From Leptolyngbya sp. NIES-2104 (GTDB taxonomy: Bacteria; Cyanobacteriota; Cyanobacteriia; Leptolyngbyales; Leptolyngbyaceae): 64,000 nt of DNA. The first letter of the stretch is position 1. Each line of letters begins with the position of its first letter. The stretch covers positions 868,001-932,000 of the forward strand of contig NZ_BBWW01000001.1 in the NCBI RefSeq assembly GCF_001485215.1, written 5' to 3'. The notes beneath the pieces are model-generated. The model searched no databases and was not told the origin of the DNA. It was given only the letters and a program-made list of their open reading frames with translations. The position numbers and the translations under genes are program-made. Positions 47,532-56,592 of this stretch are shown here, piece after piece.

Positions 47532-48149
47532 GTGCTGAACCATATCAATCACGAAACAGAGACGGTGTTTTCGCCGGAACAAGTGCTAGAAAATCGTGGA
47601 CGAGTCGCTATTTTTATTGATGGCTCAAATTTGTTTTATGCTGCGCTACAACTCGGCATCGAAATTGACTACACGAAGCTTTTAGTCCGGTTGACTTCCG
47701 GTTCTCGATTATTGCGATCGTTCTTTTACACGGGTGTCGATCGTACCAACGAAAAGCAGCAGGGCTTTCTCTTGTGGATGCGCCGTAACGGGTATCGCGT
47801 CATTTCTAAGGATCTCGTCCAACTACCAGACGGCTCGAAAAAAGCAAATCTCGATGTTGAAATTGCGGTCGATATGATGTCGCTGGTGGGATCTTACGAT
47901 ACTGCCGTGTTGGTGAGCGGAGATGGCGATCTGGCGTATGCGGTGAATGCGGTAAGTTATCGCGGGGTGCGGGTCGAGGTCGTGAGTTTACGATCGATGA
48001 CCAGTGATAGCTTGATCAATGTTGCCGATCGATATATCGATCTCGACACGATTAAAGAAGACATTCAGAAAACGCCTCGTGCTTATACGTATCGACCATT
48101 AACAAGTATCGGCTTGATGGATGAACATGACGATGAGCATTCGCCATAA
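47532..48149 (+). CDS. NYN-domain protein, LabA-like, paralogue 2
   Basis: NYN-domain protein of 205 residues starting with GTG. Core motifs are AIFIDGSNLFYAAL, KKANLDVEIAVDMM and LVSGDGDLAYAV, with the tail VADRYIDLDTI. It is longer than paralogue 1 at both ends and only moderately similar to it, so the two are old paralogues. LabA, a Synechococcus member, affects circadian output; the direct activity of this protein is unknown. It follows metG by 69 bases on the same strand. Confidence 0.85.
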   Translation: MLNHINHETETVFSPEQVLENRGRVAIFIDGSNLFYAALQLGIEIDYTKLLVRLTSGSRLLRSFFYTGVDRTNEKQQGFLLWMRRNGYRVISKDLVQLPDGSKKANLDVEIAVDMMSLVGSYDTAVLVSGDGDLAYAVNAVSYRGVRVEVVSLRSMTSDSLINVADRYIDLDTIKEDIQKTPRAYTYRPLTSIGLMDEHDDEHSP

Positions 48150-48201
48150 GCTAGAGTAGTCGGGAGCAATATCGAGATAGATTTCGTCTGGTTTATCTCG
48201 G

Positions 48202-49389
48202 TTGCTCTCTTGGTTCTCTGGCTTGAGGAATTTTATCTTGCGTCGCTCAATCTTACTGAATCTCGCTCTCATCACCCTCCTAATCGGTGCAAGCGGCTGT
48301 GGAAATCGCAGTAATCGCGCCGCTGAACAATTAAGCAAAGATACGCAAGGCGCACAGAAGTTTGACAACAACCTGACGTTTAACAATGTCACCCTAGAGC
48401 AAGCGAATGATAAAGGGCAGCTTTGGTGGCGGGTGACAGCGAAACAGGCTGTGTATGCAAAAGATCAGAAAAATGCAACCGTTCAAGAGCCGAGAGGTGA
48501 GCTTTTCCAAGACGGAAAGCCTGTATTCAAGATTGAGGCTCAGCGCAGTGAAATTCAGCAAGACGGAAAATCGATCGTTCTAAAAGGGCAAATTACCGCG
48601 ATCGATGTGCGCGACAATTCCATCCTTAAAGGGAATGAAATGGAATGGCGACCGACGGAAGATGTGCTAATTGTGCGAAATGGATTTAACGGCGATCACA
48701 AACAAGTTCAACTTGCAGCGAAAGAAGGACGATTTTTTACTCGCGATCGTCGAGTGGATGTAACCGGTCAAATCGTGGCGCAAGTGAAGGAACCGTCGCT
48801 TCAAATGCGAGGAGAGCGGTTAACTTGGCGCATTCAAGATCAGAAAATTAGTAGCGATCGACCGATTCAAGTTGATCGTTATGAAAACAAGCAAGTTACC
48901 GATCGTGGCAGTGCGGATCAGTCTGATGTGGATCTCAAAGCCAAGATTGTGACGCTGCGACAGAATGCGCGAATTGCGCTGAAACAATCGAACACGCAGA
49001 TTAGCGGCAACGCGCTGTCATGGAATGTGGATCAGAAGACACTAACGGCGAGTGAACCGATTACGATCGTTAATTCTGCCCAGCAAGTGACATTAACCGC
49101 AAATCAAGGCGATATGCAGATCGATCAGCAAGTTGCGAATCTGATCGGGAATGTACAAGGAACGGGAGAGAAAAATCAATCGCGATTAAGCGCCGATCGT
49201 GTGAGATGGTTTTTCACGACTCAGCAGTTTGAAGCGAATGGGAATGTGAGCTATCAGCAGAATAATCCGCCGTTTAGTATTGCTGGACCGCAAGCTTCCG
49301 GGAAATTGGATACGCAGCAAGTTGCGGTGAGTGGGAATGAAGCGGGAAGAGTGGAACTTCAGATCACGCCTCAACAAGGAGTGCGGTGA
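48202..49389 (+). CDS. LPS-transport LptC-like lipoprotein
   Basis: Lipoprotein of up to 395 residues, well above the about 190 of E. coli LptC. A lipobox-like GASGC lies near residue 33 after a hydrophobic helix, and the rest is beta-strand-rich with repeats of the type GRVDLTGQIVAQ that fit the OstA/LptC beta-jellyroll. The cyanobacterial form is known to be large. It likely bridges the inner membrane to the outer-membrane LPS assembly. The TTG start at 48202 is uncertain; no ATG is in the first 45 residues. Confidence 0.78.
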   Translation: MLSWFSGLRNFILRRSILLNLALITLLIGASGCGNRSNRAAEQLSKDTQGAQKFDNNLTFNNVTLEQANDKGQLWWRVTAKQAVYAKDQKNATVQEPRGELFQDGKPVFKIEAQRSEIQQDGKSIVLKGQITAIDVRDNSILKGNEMEWRPTEDVLIVRNGFNGDHKQVQLAAKEGRFFTRDRRVDVTGQIVAQVKEPSLQMRGERLTWRIQDQKISSDRPIQVDRYENKQVTDRGSADQSDVDLKAKIVTLRQNARIALKQSNTQISGNALSWNVDQKTLTASEPITIVNSAQQVTLTANQGDMQIDQQVANLIGNVQGTGEKNQSRLSADRVRWFFTTQQFEANGNVSYQQNNPPFSIAGPQASGKLDTQQVAVSGNEAGRVELQITPQQGVR

Positions 49390-49407
49390 TAGAAATTCCA
49401 CTCGCGA

Positions 49408-49794
49408 TTAGACTAACGGGGATGCTTGCAGTTGAGTTGCCTGCCACAGTTTGTAGATGGAGAACTCAACTCGATCGCCCAATGCCGTCACAAACACACC
49501 AGAGTGAGCTTCCACCGTGTTTGCAATCCAGTGACCTTGGACACTAACTTCGACAAACTGGTCATCGACGGGAACGATCGACACAGACGCGATGCGCTCT
49601 AACCGAATCAGTTTTTCCAGTTCACCAAAGCCGGGAACCTCGATCGACAATAAGAATGAGGCTCGGCTCGGTTCGACATGCAGCGTTTGACCCATTCGCA
49701 GGGCGAGAACGACTCTTTGAGACACTAATGTTTCCAAAGGGACAGTGACGCGCTCTAAGTGCAGTCCAAATTCGGTGTAGGTGAGCTTTAACAT
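49408..49794 (-). CDS. alr0857-like cyanobacterial protein
   Basis: Protein of 128 residues from the ATG at 49794; it starts MLKLTYTEFGLHLERV and includes ALRMGQTLHVEPSRASFLL. It resembles the alr0857-like family of cyanobacterial proteins, function unknown. A GCAGGAGCAACGC stretch precedes the start as the ribosome-binding site. About 35 bases upstream of the start lies an intrinsic terminator (49823-49861), so expression may depend on readthrough or on an independent promoter in a very short space. Confidence 0.82.
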   Translation of the reverse strand: MLKLTYTEFGLHLERVTVPLETLVSQRVVLALRMGQTLHVEPSRASFLLSIEVPGFGELEKLIRLERIASVSIVPVDDQFVEVSVQGHWIANTVEAHSGVFVTALGDRVEFSIYKLWQATQLQASPLV

Positions 49795-49822
49795 GCGTTG
49801 CTCCTGCTGAAATTGGCAAAAA

Positions 49823-49861
49823 ATTAACCCCCGTCTCATTTGGTTTGAGCGGGGGTTATCA
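49823..49861 (-). terminator. Intrinsic terminator/attenuator in the leader of the alr0857-like gene
   Basis: On the minus strand AACCCCCGCTCA pairs with TGAGACGGGGGTT (one bulge), followed by AATTTTTT. It sits about 30 bases upstream of the alr0857-like start and 25-60 bases downstream of a possible small gene. It can terminate the upstream transcript and gate the downstream gene. Confidence 0.8.
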
Positions 49862-49886
49862 GAACCTGGTAGGCTGATGTGCTGCT

Positions 49887-50099
49887 TCACATTGGTGTCA
49901 GACGGTAACACCACCCGCTTTTTATATTGTCTAGATTAAATTTTTCGTCTTCGCGGCTGTAGATTTCGACTGCGCCATGAATCTGGAGCGCTTGTCCACT
50001 CAGTCCTAATCCCGTGACCATCCATAACCGCGACAACGCCGCACACAGGGGTCTGTGTGTGGGTGACGGGTTGGAGTGGCGCAACGAGATAAGAAGAGT
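49887..50099 (-). CDS. Possible small protein upstream of the terminator
   Basis: Frame of 70 residues from the ATG at 50099, preceded closely by GAGGAAT. It reads MTLLISLRHSNPSPTHRPLC in the first part, then a hydrophobic stretch SRLWMVTGLGLSGQALQIHGAVEIYS. It is not recognised; the hydrophobic centre could be a membrane or amphipathic helix. The terminator 25 bases downstream gives some support for a transcript. Confidence 0.4.
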   Translation of the reverse strand, partial: TLLISLRHSNPSPTHRPLCAALSRLWMVTGLGLSGQALQIHGAVEIYSREDEKFNLDNIKSGWCYRLTPM

Positions 50100-50177
50100 C
50101 ATATTCCTCAGTAAAATTCTGCTAATCACATACTACAAGTGTAATTCAAGATTGTCCACACTTTTTGCTAGAAAAAT

Positions 50178-52886
50178 TTAGGAATCGAGGCGAATCGGCA
50201 GTAAAACCGTAAAAATGGTCTTTCCTGGCACACTTTCAAAATTAATAGAGCCATTATGCTTGTCGATGACTTGTTGAACGATCGATAAGCCTAAACCGTT
50301 TCCTTCTCCCATCGGTTTCGTCGTGAAAAAGGGCGAAAAGATTCGCGGTTGAATCTCCGGAGGAATCCCTGCTCCAGTGTCTGTAATTTCAATTTTGATT
50401 TGGTTAATTTCGGAATGAACTGCGATCGTTAATTGCCCCTGATAGTTCATCGCTTGAATTGCATTGTGAACCAGATTCATCCAAACTTGGTTTAGCTCAT
50501 CTGGATAACATTCAATCAGCGGAACCTCATCGTAGTGCCCAATGACTTCGACTCCGCGCTTCAATTGATTGCGATAGAGCGTTAGAGCCGTTTCAATCCC
50601 ATCAATGACGTTTGCTATCACAGGCTTACTTTCGGTGTTTTGACGGGCATAGGTTTTTAGAGCACGAACCACATGAGCAGCTTGATCAGATGCGATCGAC
50701 AATGTTTGAACACTGCGCTGAACACTGGTGAATTGGTAGGCAGTTTTAAGAATGACATCGCGATGGGAGTCTTTGAGCAGAGCTAGGAAAAGTTCGACTC
50801 GATCAATGACTCCGATATCGATTAATGTATCTGCGATCGAGTCGGCTGGAGTAATTTGATGTTGTTCAAGCTGTTTTGTGAGTGCTCGTTTTAGTTGTCG
50901 TTTTTCACGAGTCGATAGATATGATAAGGTCTGAGAAGATTCGTTAGAGCGCTGAATCAGTGCAGAGAAATCTTTTTGATAGTTCAGCGGCAGAGCTTGC
51001 AGCGTTTCAAGATCATGTTCCATGAAGTGTGAAACATTTTCAATGGACGATCGGATTGCTCCAAGTGGTGTATTCATTTCATGAGCAACACCCGCAACTA
51101 ATTGACCTAAAGCGGCGAGTTTCTCAGATTCAATCAGTTTTGCTTGGGTCGATCGTAGTTCGTCTAAGGTCTGTTTTAGTTCATCATGACTTTGCTGCAA
51201 TTGTTGTTCTGCTTGCTTCCGAGCCGCTTCGCGGTGCTTCGCAACGGTTACATCTCTCGATACCCAAATCACAGTTCGATCGTCGATCGGTGAAATGCTG
51301 GCATCTGACCAAATCAATTCGTCTTCAACTTGTAGAGAGTATTCGATATCGATGGTCGATCGCGTTTCTAGAGCAAGTCGAATATGTTTGAGAAAGTTAT
51401 CTGCAACCTCTTGGGGAAAAACATCATGTAGTGTTTTACCAATTCGAGTTTCTAAAGGCTTGTACAAAATGTGGGTGGCGCGGCTGGCAGGGATTTTTAG
51501 ATGTGTGCCGTCTTGATCGAATACAAAGATCAGTTGATCCATTGCACTGAAAACCGCTTCTAATTCTGCATTGGTGCGTTTGCGTTCTTCGACTTCTTGT
51601 TCAAGTTGTCGAGTGCGGTCTTTGACTTTTGCTTCAAGCGATCGCGCATATTGCTCCAGTTCCTGATGCGATCGCTGAATTTCCTGACTCATTGAATTAA
51701 ACGATCGGGCAAGTTTAACCAGTTCTCGACTTCCCCGAACAGTCACCTGCTGATCATAGTGTCCTCTTGCCATGTCTTGACTTGCATCGCTCAATCGCTT
51801 TACCGGACGAGACAACCAACGTGCCATAACAACACTGGTTAGTACTGCTGCTGATAATGCAATTAAACAGAGGATGAGTGTTATACGATTGTTCGCTTCA
51901 ATCTGTGCCATAAAGCTTGCTTGTGGAACAACCAGCACAATCAACCAATCAAGACCATACGCATCAGTAACCGGAGTTACTTCAGCAATGTGATGCTGCT
52001 GGTCAAAGTCAATGTCAAACTGTTGGCGATCGCGAATTTTCGATAGATTACTGTAAGATTGCTGCAACTGTTGAGCGGTCGTGCGGATTAAAGGATCAGC
52101 GATCGTGCCTGCATTTAATCTTTGACGCTTCTCATCGAACGGAGGTTGACTCGATGAAGCGGCAACGAGATTACCATTTCGCTCAATGATGAACACTCGG
52201 CTGGCTTCATTTGGTTGAATTTGTTTTAAGAAGTCATTGATGCCAACTAAGACAAAATCTGCGCCGATGACTCCTTTTAGTTGCTGATTCTCGTAATAAG
52301 GACGAACAAAGCTGATTCCTAAAGTTGGTGGCACATCGACAAACGTATAAATCTCTGTCCATCCTGGTGCTGCGGTTTTAGCGGCTTTGACGTACCACGG
52401 GCGCGGACGCGGATCAAAAACGCGCTGTGAATGAAGTCGCTGCGGTTTTCCTTGAGTGTTGAGATCAAAGATTTTCACAGGGGGGAGCGTGTTGCCGCGA
52501 CGTTGATTGAATTTGAACTGTTGATTGCCAAATCCGCGATACTCCACATATTCACCTGCGGCTGAACCGAAATAAACATACGCCAGCGTTTCAAAGCGTT
52601 GTCCTTGTTGAAATAGATAACTATTCCAACCGCCTAAATCATTCAGTTTGAGATCGCCGCTAGAAATTGTATTGGCGGTGAGTTGCGTGACGAGCGGCGG
52701 CGTTTCGGTATAGGTTCTGAGATAAGTTTGAATGCGATCGCTCTTTTCATTCATCAATTGCGTCGCTAAATTGTTAATCGATCGCTGACTGTTGCGAAAC
52801 GAGAAATAACTCACAAGCCCGACTGTAGTTGCAATCTGAACAATGAATGCAACGATTAAAACGGTACTCAGTCGAGGATGTTTCAT
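50178..52886 (-). CDS. Membrane sensor histidine kinase (dCache-HAMP-PAS-HisKA-HATPase)
   Basis: Sensor of 902 residues. Transmembrane helices at about 7-30 and 345-365 flank a large extracytoplasmic Cache-type domain (PRPWYVKAAKTAAPGWTEI is the typical dCache strand). A HAMP domain, coiled coil and a PAS domain (about 465-570) follow, then the kinase core with phospho-His602 in GVAHEMNTPLGAI, a long helical insert of about 120 residues, and a HATPase with NLVHNAIQAM and TGAGIPPEI. The start at 52886 overlaps the preceding response-regulator kinase stop by 4 bases, so the pair is coupled. Ligand unknown; dCache domains sense small organic molecules. Confidence 0.9.
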   Translation of the reverse strand: MKHPRLSTVLIVAFIVQIATTVGLVSYFSFRNSQRSINNLATQLMNEKSDRIQTYLRTYTETPPLVTQLTANTISSGDLKLNDLGGWNSYLFQQGQRFETLAYVYFGSAAGEYVEYRGFGNQQFKFNQRRGNTLPPVKIFDLNTQGKPQRLHSQRVFDPRPRPWYVKAAKTAAPGWTEIYTFVDVPPTLGISFVRPYYENQQLKGVIGADFVLVGINDFLKQIQPNEASRVFIIERNGNLVAASSSQPPFDEKRQRLNAGTIADPLIRTTAQQLQQSYSNLSKIRDRQQFDIDFDQQHHIAEVTPVTDAYGLDWLIVLVVPQASFMAQIEANNRITLILCLIALSAAVLTSVVMARWLSRPVKRLSDASQDMARGHYDQQVTVRGSRELVKLARSFNSMSQEIQRSHQELEQYARSLEAKVKDRTRQLEQEVEERKRTNAELEAVFSAMDQLIFVFDQDGTHLKIPASRATHILYKPLETRIGKTLHDVFPQEVADNFLKHIRLALETRSTIDIEYSLQVEDELIWSDASISPIDDRTVIWVSRDVTVAKHREAARKQAEQQLQQSHDELKQTLDELRSTQAKLIESEKLAALGQLVAGVAHEMNTPLGAIRSSIENVSHFMEHDLETLQALPLNYQKDFSALIQRSNESSQTLSYLSTREKRQLKRALTKQLEQHQITPADSIADTLIDIGVIDRVELFLALLKDSHRDVILKTAYQFTSVQRSVQTLSIASDQAAHVVRALKTYARQNTESKPVIANVIDGIETALTLYRNQLKRGVEVIGHYDEVPLIECYPDELNQVWMNLVHNAIQAMNYQGQLTIAVHSEINQIKIEITDTGAGIPPEIQPRIFSPFFTTKPMGEGNGLGLSIVQQVIDKHNGSINFESVPGKTIFTVLLPIRLDS

Positions 52887-54073
52887 ATCGGCAGGGTTAA
52901 CCAGAATTTTGCACCTTGATTTAGCCCACTGATGACTCCGATCGTTCCGCCATGTGCCTGAATAATCTGCCGACACAGATACAATCCGAGTCCAACACCG
53001 AGCGATCGACGTGCCCTGCTGCCTTGTTGATATCGCTCAAACATTAACTCACATTCTTGCTCAGGAATGCCAACTCCATTGTCTTCGACTCGGCAGATGA
53101 GAAATTGATTTTCCACCGTTGCGCTAATGTTGATGGTGATTCCAGGTGGATTGTGTTTGATCGCGTTGGTGATGAGATTCTCAAAGACTCGTCTGAGTTG
53201 AAACGCATCGACCTGAATCAGCGGCAAATCCGATGGAATCGATCGCTGCATAATCACTTGGTTCTCAGACAAGATCGGCTCTAAATCGATTTGAATTTCA
53301 TCAATGAACTTGGCAAGCTCGATCGATTCAAGCGACAGGGTAAATCCGTGTTCGTTGAGTTGTACAGCTAACAATGAATCTAAAAGCTTAAGCTGTCGAT
53401 GGTTACTTTCAATGATGCGATCGACCATTGCGCGAGGTAGTTCGACTGGATTACACGCTTGATTCTGCAAGCGCCGAAATACTAGGAGACTTCCCACGAC
53501 AGGGGTTCTTAGATCGTGGGTGACTGCATGAAGAAACTCATCTTTTAATCGGCTCAATCGCTCAAGCTCGTTCATTTTTTGCTCTAGCTCTTGAGTCCGA
53601 ACTTGAATCTGCTCTTCTAGCGATTGATTTAAAGAAGAAAGCTGCTCGGTTTGCGTTTCGATCTTTCGATCTTGGAGATAGCGCTGAACGGCTTCGGCGA
53701 TTGTTAAATTAATATCTTCTGGTGTCCAGGGTTTAGAAATGTACCGATATAACCGGGCACTCCGTAGCGCATGACTGACCGCTTCTAAATCAGCTTGTCC
53801 GCTGATCATAATATTTAACGTTTGGGGAGAGCGATCGTGAATTTGTCGTAATAACTCATCGCCCTTGAGTCCTGGCATAATGTAGTCTGCTAGAACTAAA
53901 GCGACTTCATAATCTTCATTGTCTTGAAGCTCGTCAAAAATCTCTAGTGCTTCTTCGCTGCCTTCTGCGGTTTCAATCAAGCAAGCATCCCCAAGAACGC
54001 GCTTTAGCTCGATCTTTAGGCTTTCTAAAACTAGAGGCTCATCATCTACACAGATGACTACAGGCTTACTCAT
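52883..54073 (-). CDS. Response regulator-histidine kinase hybrid (REC-HisKA-HATPase)
   Basis: Cytoplasmic protein of 396 residues. The receiver domain (1-125) has VVICVDDEP and phospho-Asp63 in LADYIMPG. A coiled coil (about 145-185) leads into HisKA with His186 in VTHDLRTPV and a HATPase domain with NAIKHNPPG and VEDNGVGIP. Receiver in front of kinase is the reverse of the usual hybrid order, and suggests it receives phosphate from another kinase before signalling on. It overlaps the next kinase gene by ATGA. The frame is open to 54187; the start at 54073 puts the receiver at the N-terminus. Confidence 0.9.
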   Translation of the reverse strand: MSKPVVICVDDEPLVLESLKIELKRVLGDACLIETAEGSEEALEIFDELQDNEDYEVALVLADYIMPGLKGDELLRQIHDRSPQTLNIMISGQADLEAVSHALRSARLYRYISKPWTPEDINLTIAEAVQRYLQDRKIETQTEQLSSLNQSLEEQIQVRTQELEQKMNELERLSRLKDEFLHAVTHDLRTPVVGSLLVFRRLQNQACNPVELPRAMVDRIIESNHRQLKLLDSLLAVQLNEHGFTLSLESIELAKFIDEIQIDLEPILSENQVIMQRSIPSDLPLIQVDAFQLRRVFENLITNAIKHNPPGITINISATVENQFLICRVEDNGVGIPEQECELMFERYQQGSRARRSLGVGLGLYLCRQIIQAHGGTIGVISGLNQGAKFWLTLPI

Positions 54074-54152
54074 AAGACTTTGCTGCAAAAGACATTCAGC
54101 GCCGTTAATGTTCCGATAGCTAATTATACAGAAGATATTCGCGCCACTTTGT

Positions 54153-54731
54153 TCAGAAGAGATGTTTGAGCGATCGCAGTTCTTCATCGGTCAAATCTCG
54201 CCATTCTCCTGGAGATAAATCCGATAGTTGAAGTTTTGCGATCGCAACTCTAATAAGTCTTAAGGTCGGAAATCCCACAGCCGCCGTCATTCGTCGAACT
54301 TGGCGGTTCTTGCCTTCGGTTAACGTGATCTGTAGCCAAGCGGTCGGGATGTTTTGACGGAATCGGATCGGCGGATCACGGGGCGGTAAATCTGGCTCAT
54401 CGAGTCGATCGACGATCGCGGGTCGAGTCCGGTAGTTCTGAATTGTTACGCCTTTTCGCAATTGTGCGATCGCTTCGTCGGTTGGAATGTTTTCAACTTG
54501 TGCCCAATAAGTTTTCGTGTGGTGAAATTTCGGGTCGCTGAGTCGATGTTGCAGTTGTCCATTGTCAGTGAGCAACATTAGCCCCTCACTGTCATGATCG
54601 AGCCGCCCGACTGGATAGACGTTTGGTACGGGAATGTAATCTCTAAGCGTCAAACGTTCGACGGGCGAATCATTTGTGAACTGACTCAGCACGTTATACG
54701 GTTTGTAGAACAAAAGATAGCGGTAAGGCAT
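54153..54731 (-). CDS. 23S rRNA pseudouridine synthase, RluE-like
   Basis: RsuA/RluB/RluE/RluF-family enzyme of 192 residues. The catalytic motif is [20 protein letters not shown], with the Asp in GRLD, and the RNA-binding [12 protein letters not shown] block follows. There is no S4 domain at the N-terminus (it begins [15 protein letters not shown]), which matches RluE, the enzyme that modifies U2457 in E. coli 23S rRNA. The exact target here is inferred. It reads into the sensor-kinase pair on the same strand, with 79 bases between. Confidence 0.88.
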   Translation of the reverse strand: MPYRYLLFYKPYNVLSQFTNDSPVERLTLRDYIPVPNVYPVGRLDHDSEGLMLLTDNGQLQHRLSDPKFHHTKTYWAQVENIPTDEAIAQLRKGVTIQNYRTRPAIVDRLDEPDLPPRDPPIRFRQNIPTAWLQITLTEGKNRQVRRMTAAVGFPTLRLIRVAIAKLQLSDLSPGEWRDLTDEELRSLKHLF

Positions 54732-54762
54732 ACAGGCTGCAATGATTCAGCGCTGTTTGATT

Positions 54763-54966
54763 CTACAACCCTAGGAGGGGTAACGAGAGCCAGCGGCGCG
54801 ATCGACCGCCATTCGGTGACGATTCCGAAACTTGTAGATTAATCTTGACTTCGCTGAGTGGCTTGGGAGTGCGGGCGATCGGCGTGTTGAACAGAAGCGC
54901 GATCGTGATCACCAGGACTAATGTCCAAGACATCGGAAATTTAATTAATGGGAGAGAGCGATCCAT
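54763..54966 (-). CDS. Possible small membrane-anchored protein
   Basis: Frame of 67 residues with one hydrophobic helix (about 12-30) and a Ser/Arg-rich C-terminal tail. It is not recognised and no clear ribosome-binding site was seen. Internal ATG at 54933 would give a shorter form. It lies 31 bases upstream of the RluE-like gene on the same strand. Confidence 0.4.
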   Translation of the reverse strand: MDRSLPLIKFPMSWTLVLVITIALLFNTPIARTPKPLSEVKINLQVSESSPNGGRSRRWLSLPLLGL

Positions 54967-55048
54967 AAGTTGAATGAAAACAGCTTGTTCATTATGCCGA
55001 AGATTTGCGGTTCTGATGCACTCGATCCAGTCGGTGGCACCACGGAAT

Positions 55049-55324
55049 TTACAACGGATGAAATTTTCGATACAGCATTGCTTTGATCGGGTGCCCTTGA
55101 ATGAGATGTCGATCGACGATCGCGCTCACTTCTTCGGGTGAAACGCGACAGTACCAAACTTCATCGGGCAGTACTAAAACCATTGAGCCATTTCCACACT
55201 GACCAAGACAGCCAGACGGCTCGATCGAGATGTGATCCGGCGCAAGAGATTGAAACGTCTTTAAAACTTTTGCAGCACCCTGTTTGCGACAAGTTTTGTG
55301 CTGGCAAATTCGCACGATCGTCAT
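55049..55324 (-). CDS. Thioredoxin-like (2Fe-2S) ferredoxin
   Basis: Small protein of 91 residues. Cysteine pattern CQHKTC at residues 7-12 and CLGQCG near 39-44 matches the thioredoxin-like 2Fe-2S ferredoxin family, also found as the small hydrogenase/NADH-dehydrogenase-type domain. Expected to carry a [2Fe-2S] cluster in the cytoplasm. It is a single gene in this window, 125 bases from its neighbours, so its redox partner is unknown. Confidence 0.88.
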   Translation of the reverse strand: MTIVRICQHKTCRKQGAAKVLKTFQSLAPDHISIEPSGCLGQCGNGSMVLVLPDEVWYCRVSPEEVSAIVDRHLIQGHPIKAMLYRKFHPL

Positions 55325-55366
55325 ACTGAATCTTGAAAGTGATCCAGCTTCATCCTAGAAAAAATC

Positions 55367-56449
55367 TCATAAAAGCGCCGACAATCGATCGAACATTCGC
55401 TGATTTTCTTCGGGTGTACCGATCGTAATTCGCAGACCGCCCCCGGTATGCCGAATGATCGTTCCTTGTTGCCGCAGTCGATCGCATAGTTGGGCTAAAT
55501 CTTTGGGCGATCGAGCATAGATAAAATTTGCATCACTCTTCCAAATCTGCAAATTTGGCAACTGATTTAATTGTTGTTGTAAGTGCGATCGCTCTTTCAA
55601 CAATTCAGCAACAACAGATAAAAGCGAATGCCGCTCAGACAAAGCAAGACGAGCAGCAGCGATCGAGAAACTCGGTAGATTAAACGGGAGACGCATTTTT
55701 TCGAGTGCTTCGATCAGTTCAGGATGAGCGATCGCATATCCAACTCGGTGCGCTGCTAAACGAAACGCTTTGGAAAAAGTTCGCAGAATAATCCAGTTTG
55801 GATGGTCTGATAATTCTCCAGCTAATGTGGTTTGACTAAACTCGAAATATGCTTCGTCAATGACCACGAGAATGTTTTGGGGCAAGCTTCGCAACCATTG
55901 GATTTCTGCATCAGTGAGTGCGTTTCCGGTCGGTGAATTTGGATGAACGACAAACACAACGCGAATCGGATTTGTTTCAATTACGCTTTGTGCCGCTGTT
56001 AAATCGATTTCAAAATTTGCTTCAGAACGATCAACGCTAATCACCGGAATTCCTAATGTCTTTGCCAGAATTCCATACATTGAGAAAGTCGGATTCGCGA
56101 CCAGAATCGAACCTTCACCGTTCAAACAAGTAGACATTAACAGCGATCGGATTAATTCATCCGAGCCATTACCAACTGAGATATTGTGATTCGTGAATTC
56201 AGTGTGTGCAGTTTCGTTGACGTATTCGGCGATCGCATCTTTTAGCGACAAATATCCGCCGTCTGGGTAACGGTTTGATTCAATTTCTGTCTGCCAACTC
56301 CAAGCGAGTTTTTGCTTCAGTTCTTCGGGTAGATCATACGGATTTTCGTTCACATCTAAGCGATCGGGATGATCCAAATGCGAATTGTCCGTGTGCTGCG
56401 TGTTGTAGGCTGCGAATTGTGCCAGATCAGAGCGAATGAACTCAAGCAT
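55367..56449 (-). CDS. hisC: Histidinol-phosphate aminotransferase
   Basis: PLP-dependent aminotransferase of 360 residues in histidine biosynthesis. The start [15 protein letters not shown] is followed by [11 protein letters not shown], the HisC substrate-recognition block; the internal lysine motif is [17 protein letters not shown] with the PLP Lys, and the C-terminal Arg is in [15 protein letters not shown] frame to 56587 is open, but the family start is at 56449. It is divergent from recF, with about 143 bases between starts that hold both promoters. Confidence 0.92.
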   Translation of the reverse strand: MLEFIRSDLAQFAAYNTQHTDNSHLDHPDRLDVNENPYDLPEELKQKLAWSWQTEIESNRYPDGGYLSLKDAIAEYVNETAHTEFTNHNISVGNGSDELIRSLLMSTCLNGEGSILVANPTFSMYGILAKTLGIPVISVDRSEANFEIDLTAAQSVIETNPIRVVFVVHPNSPTGNALTDAEIQWLRSLPQNILVVIDEAYFEFSQTTLAGELSDHPNWIILRTFSKAFRLAAHRVGYAIAHPELIEALEKMRLPFNLPSFSIAAARLALSERHSLLSVVAELLKERSHLQQQLNQLPNLQIWKSDANFIYARSPKDLAQLCDRLRQQGTIIRHTGGGLRITIGTPEENQRMFDRLSALL

Positions 56450-56592
56450 AATCGGGAAATTAGATTGGCAAACCTTGAGTTTATCAGGTGTGAGGCTGAG
56501 GTGTGGCAGATGCGAAAGATTGATACACTTGGGAAGAATTCGGAGCGCGGATTGCTCAACCGAATTCCGAATTTCCCTTTGCTGCATCCGTC

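Noticed and set aside
49823-49925. Possible tRNA or riboswitch in the alr0857-like leader
   Set aside because: No T-loop, no CCA or anticodon arm and no known riboswitch core; only a terminator hairpin is supported.
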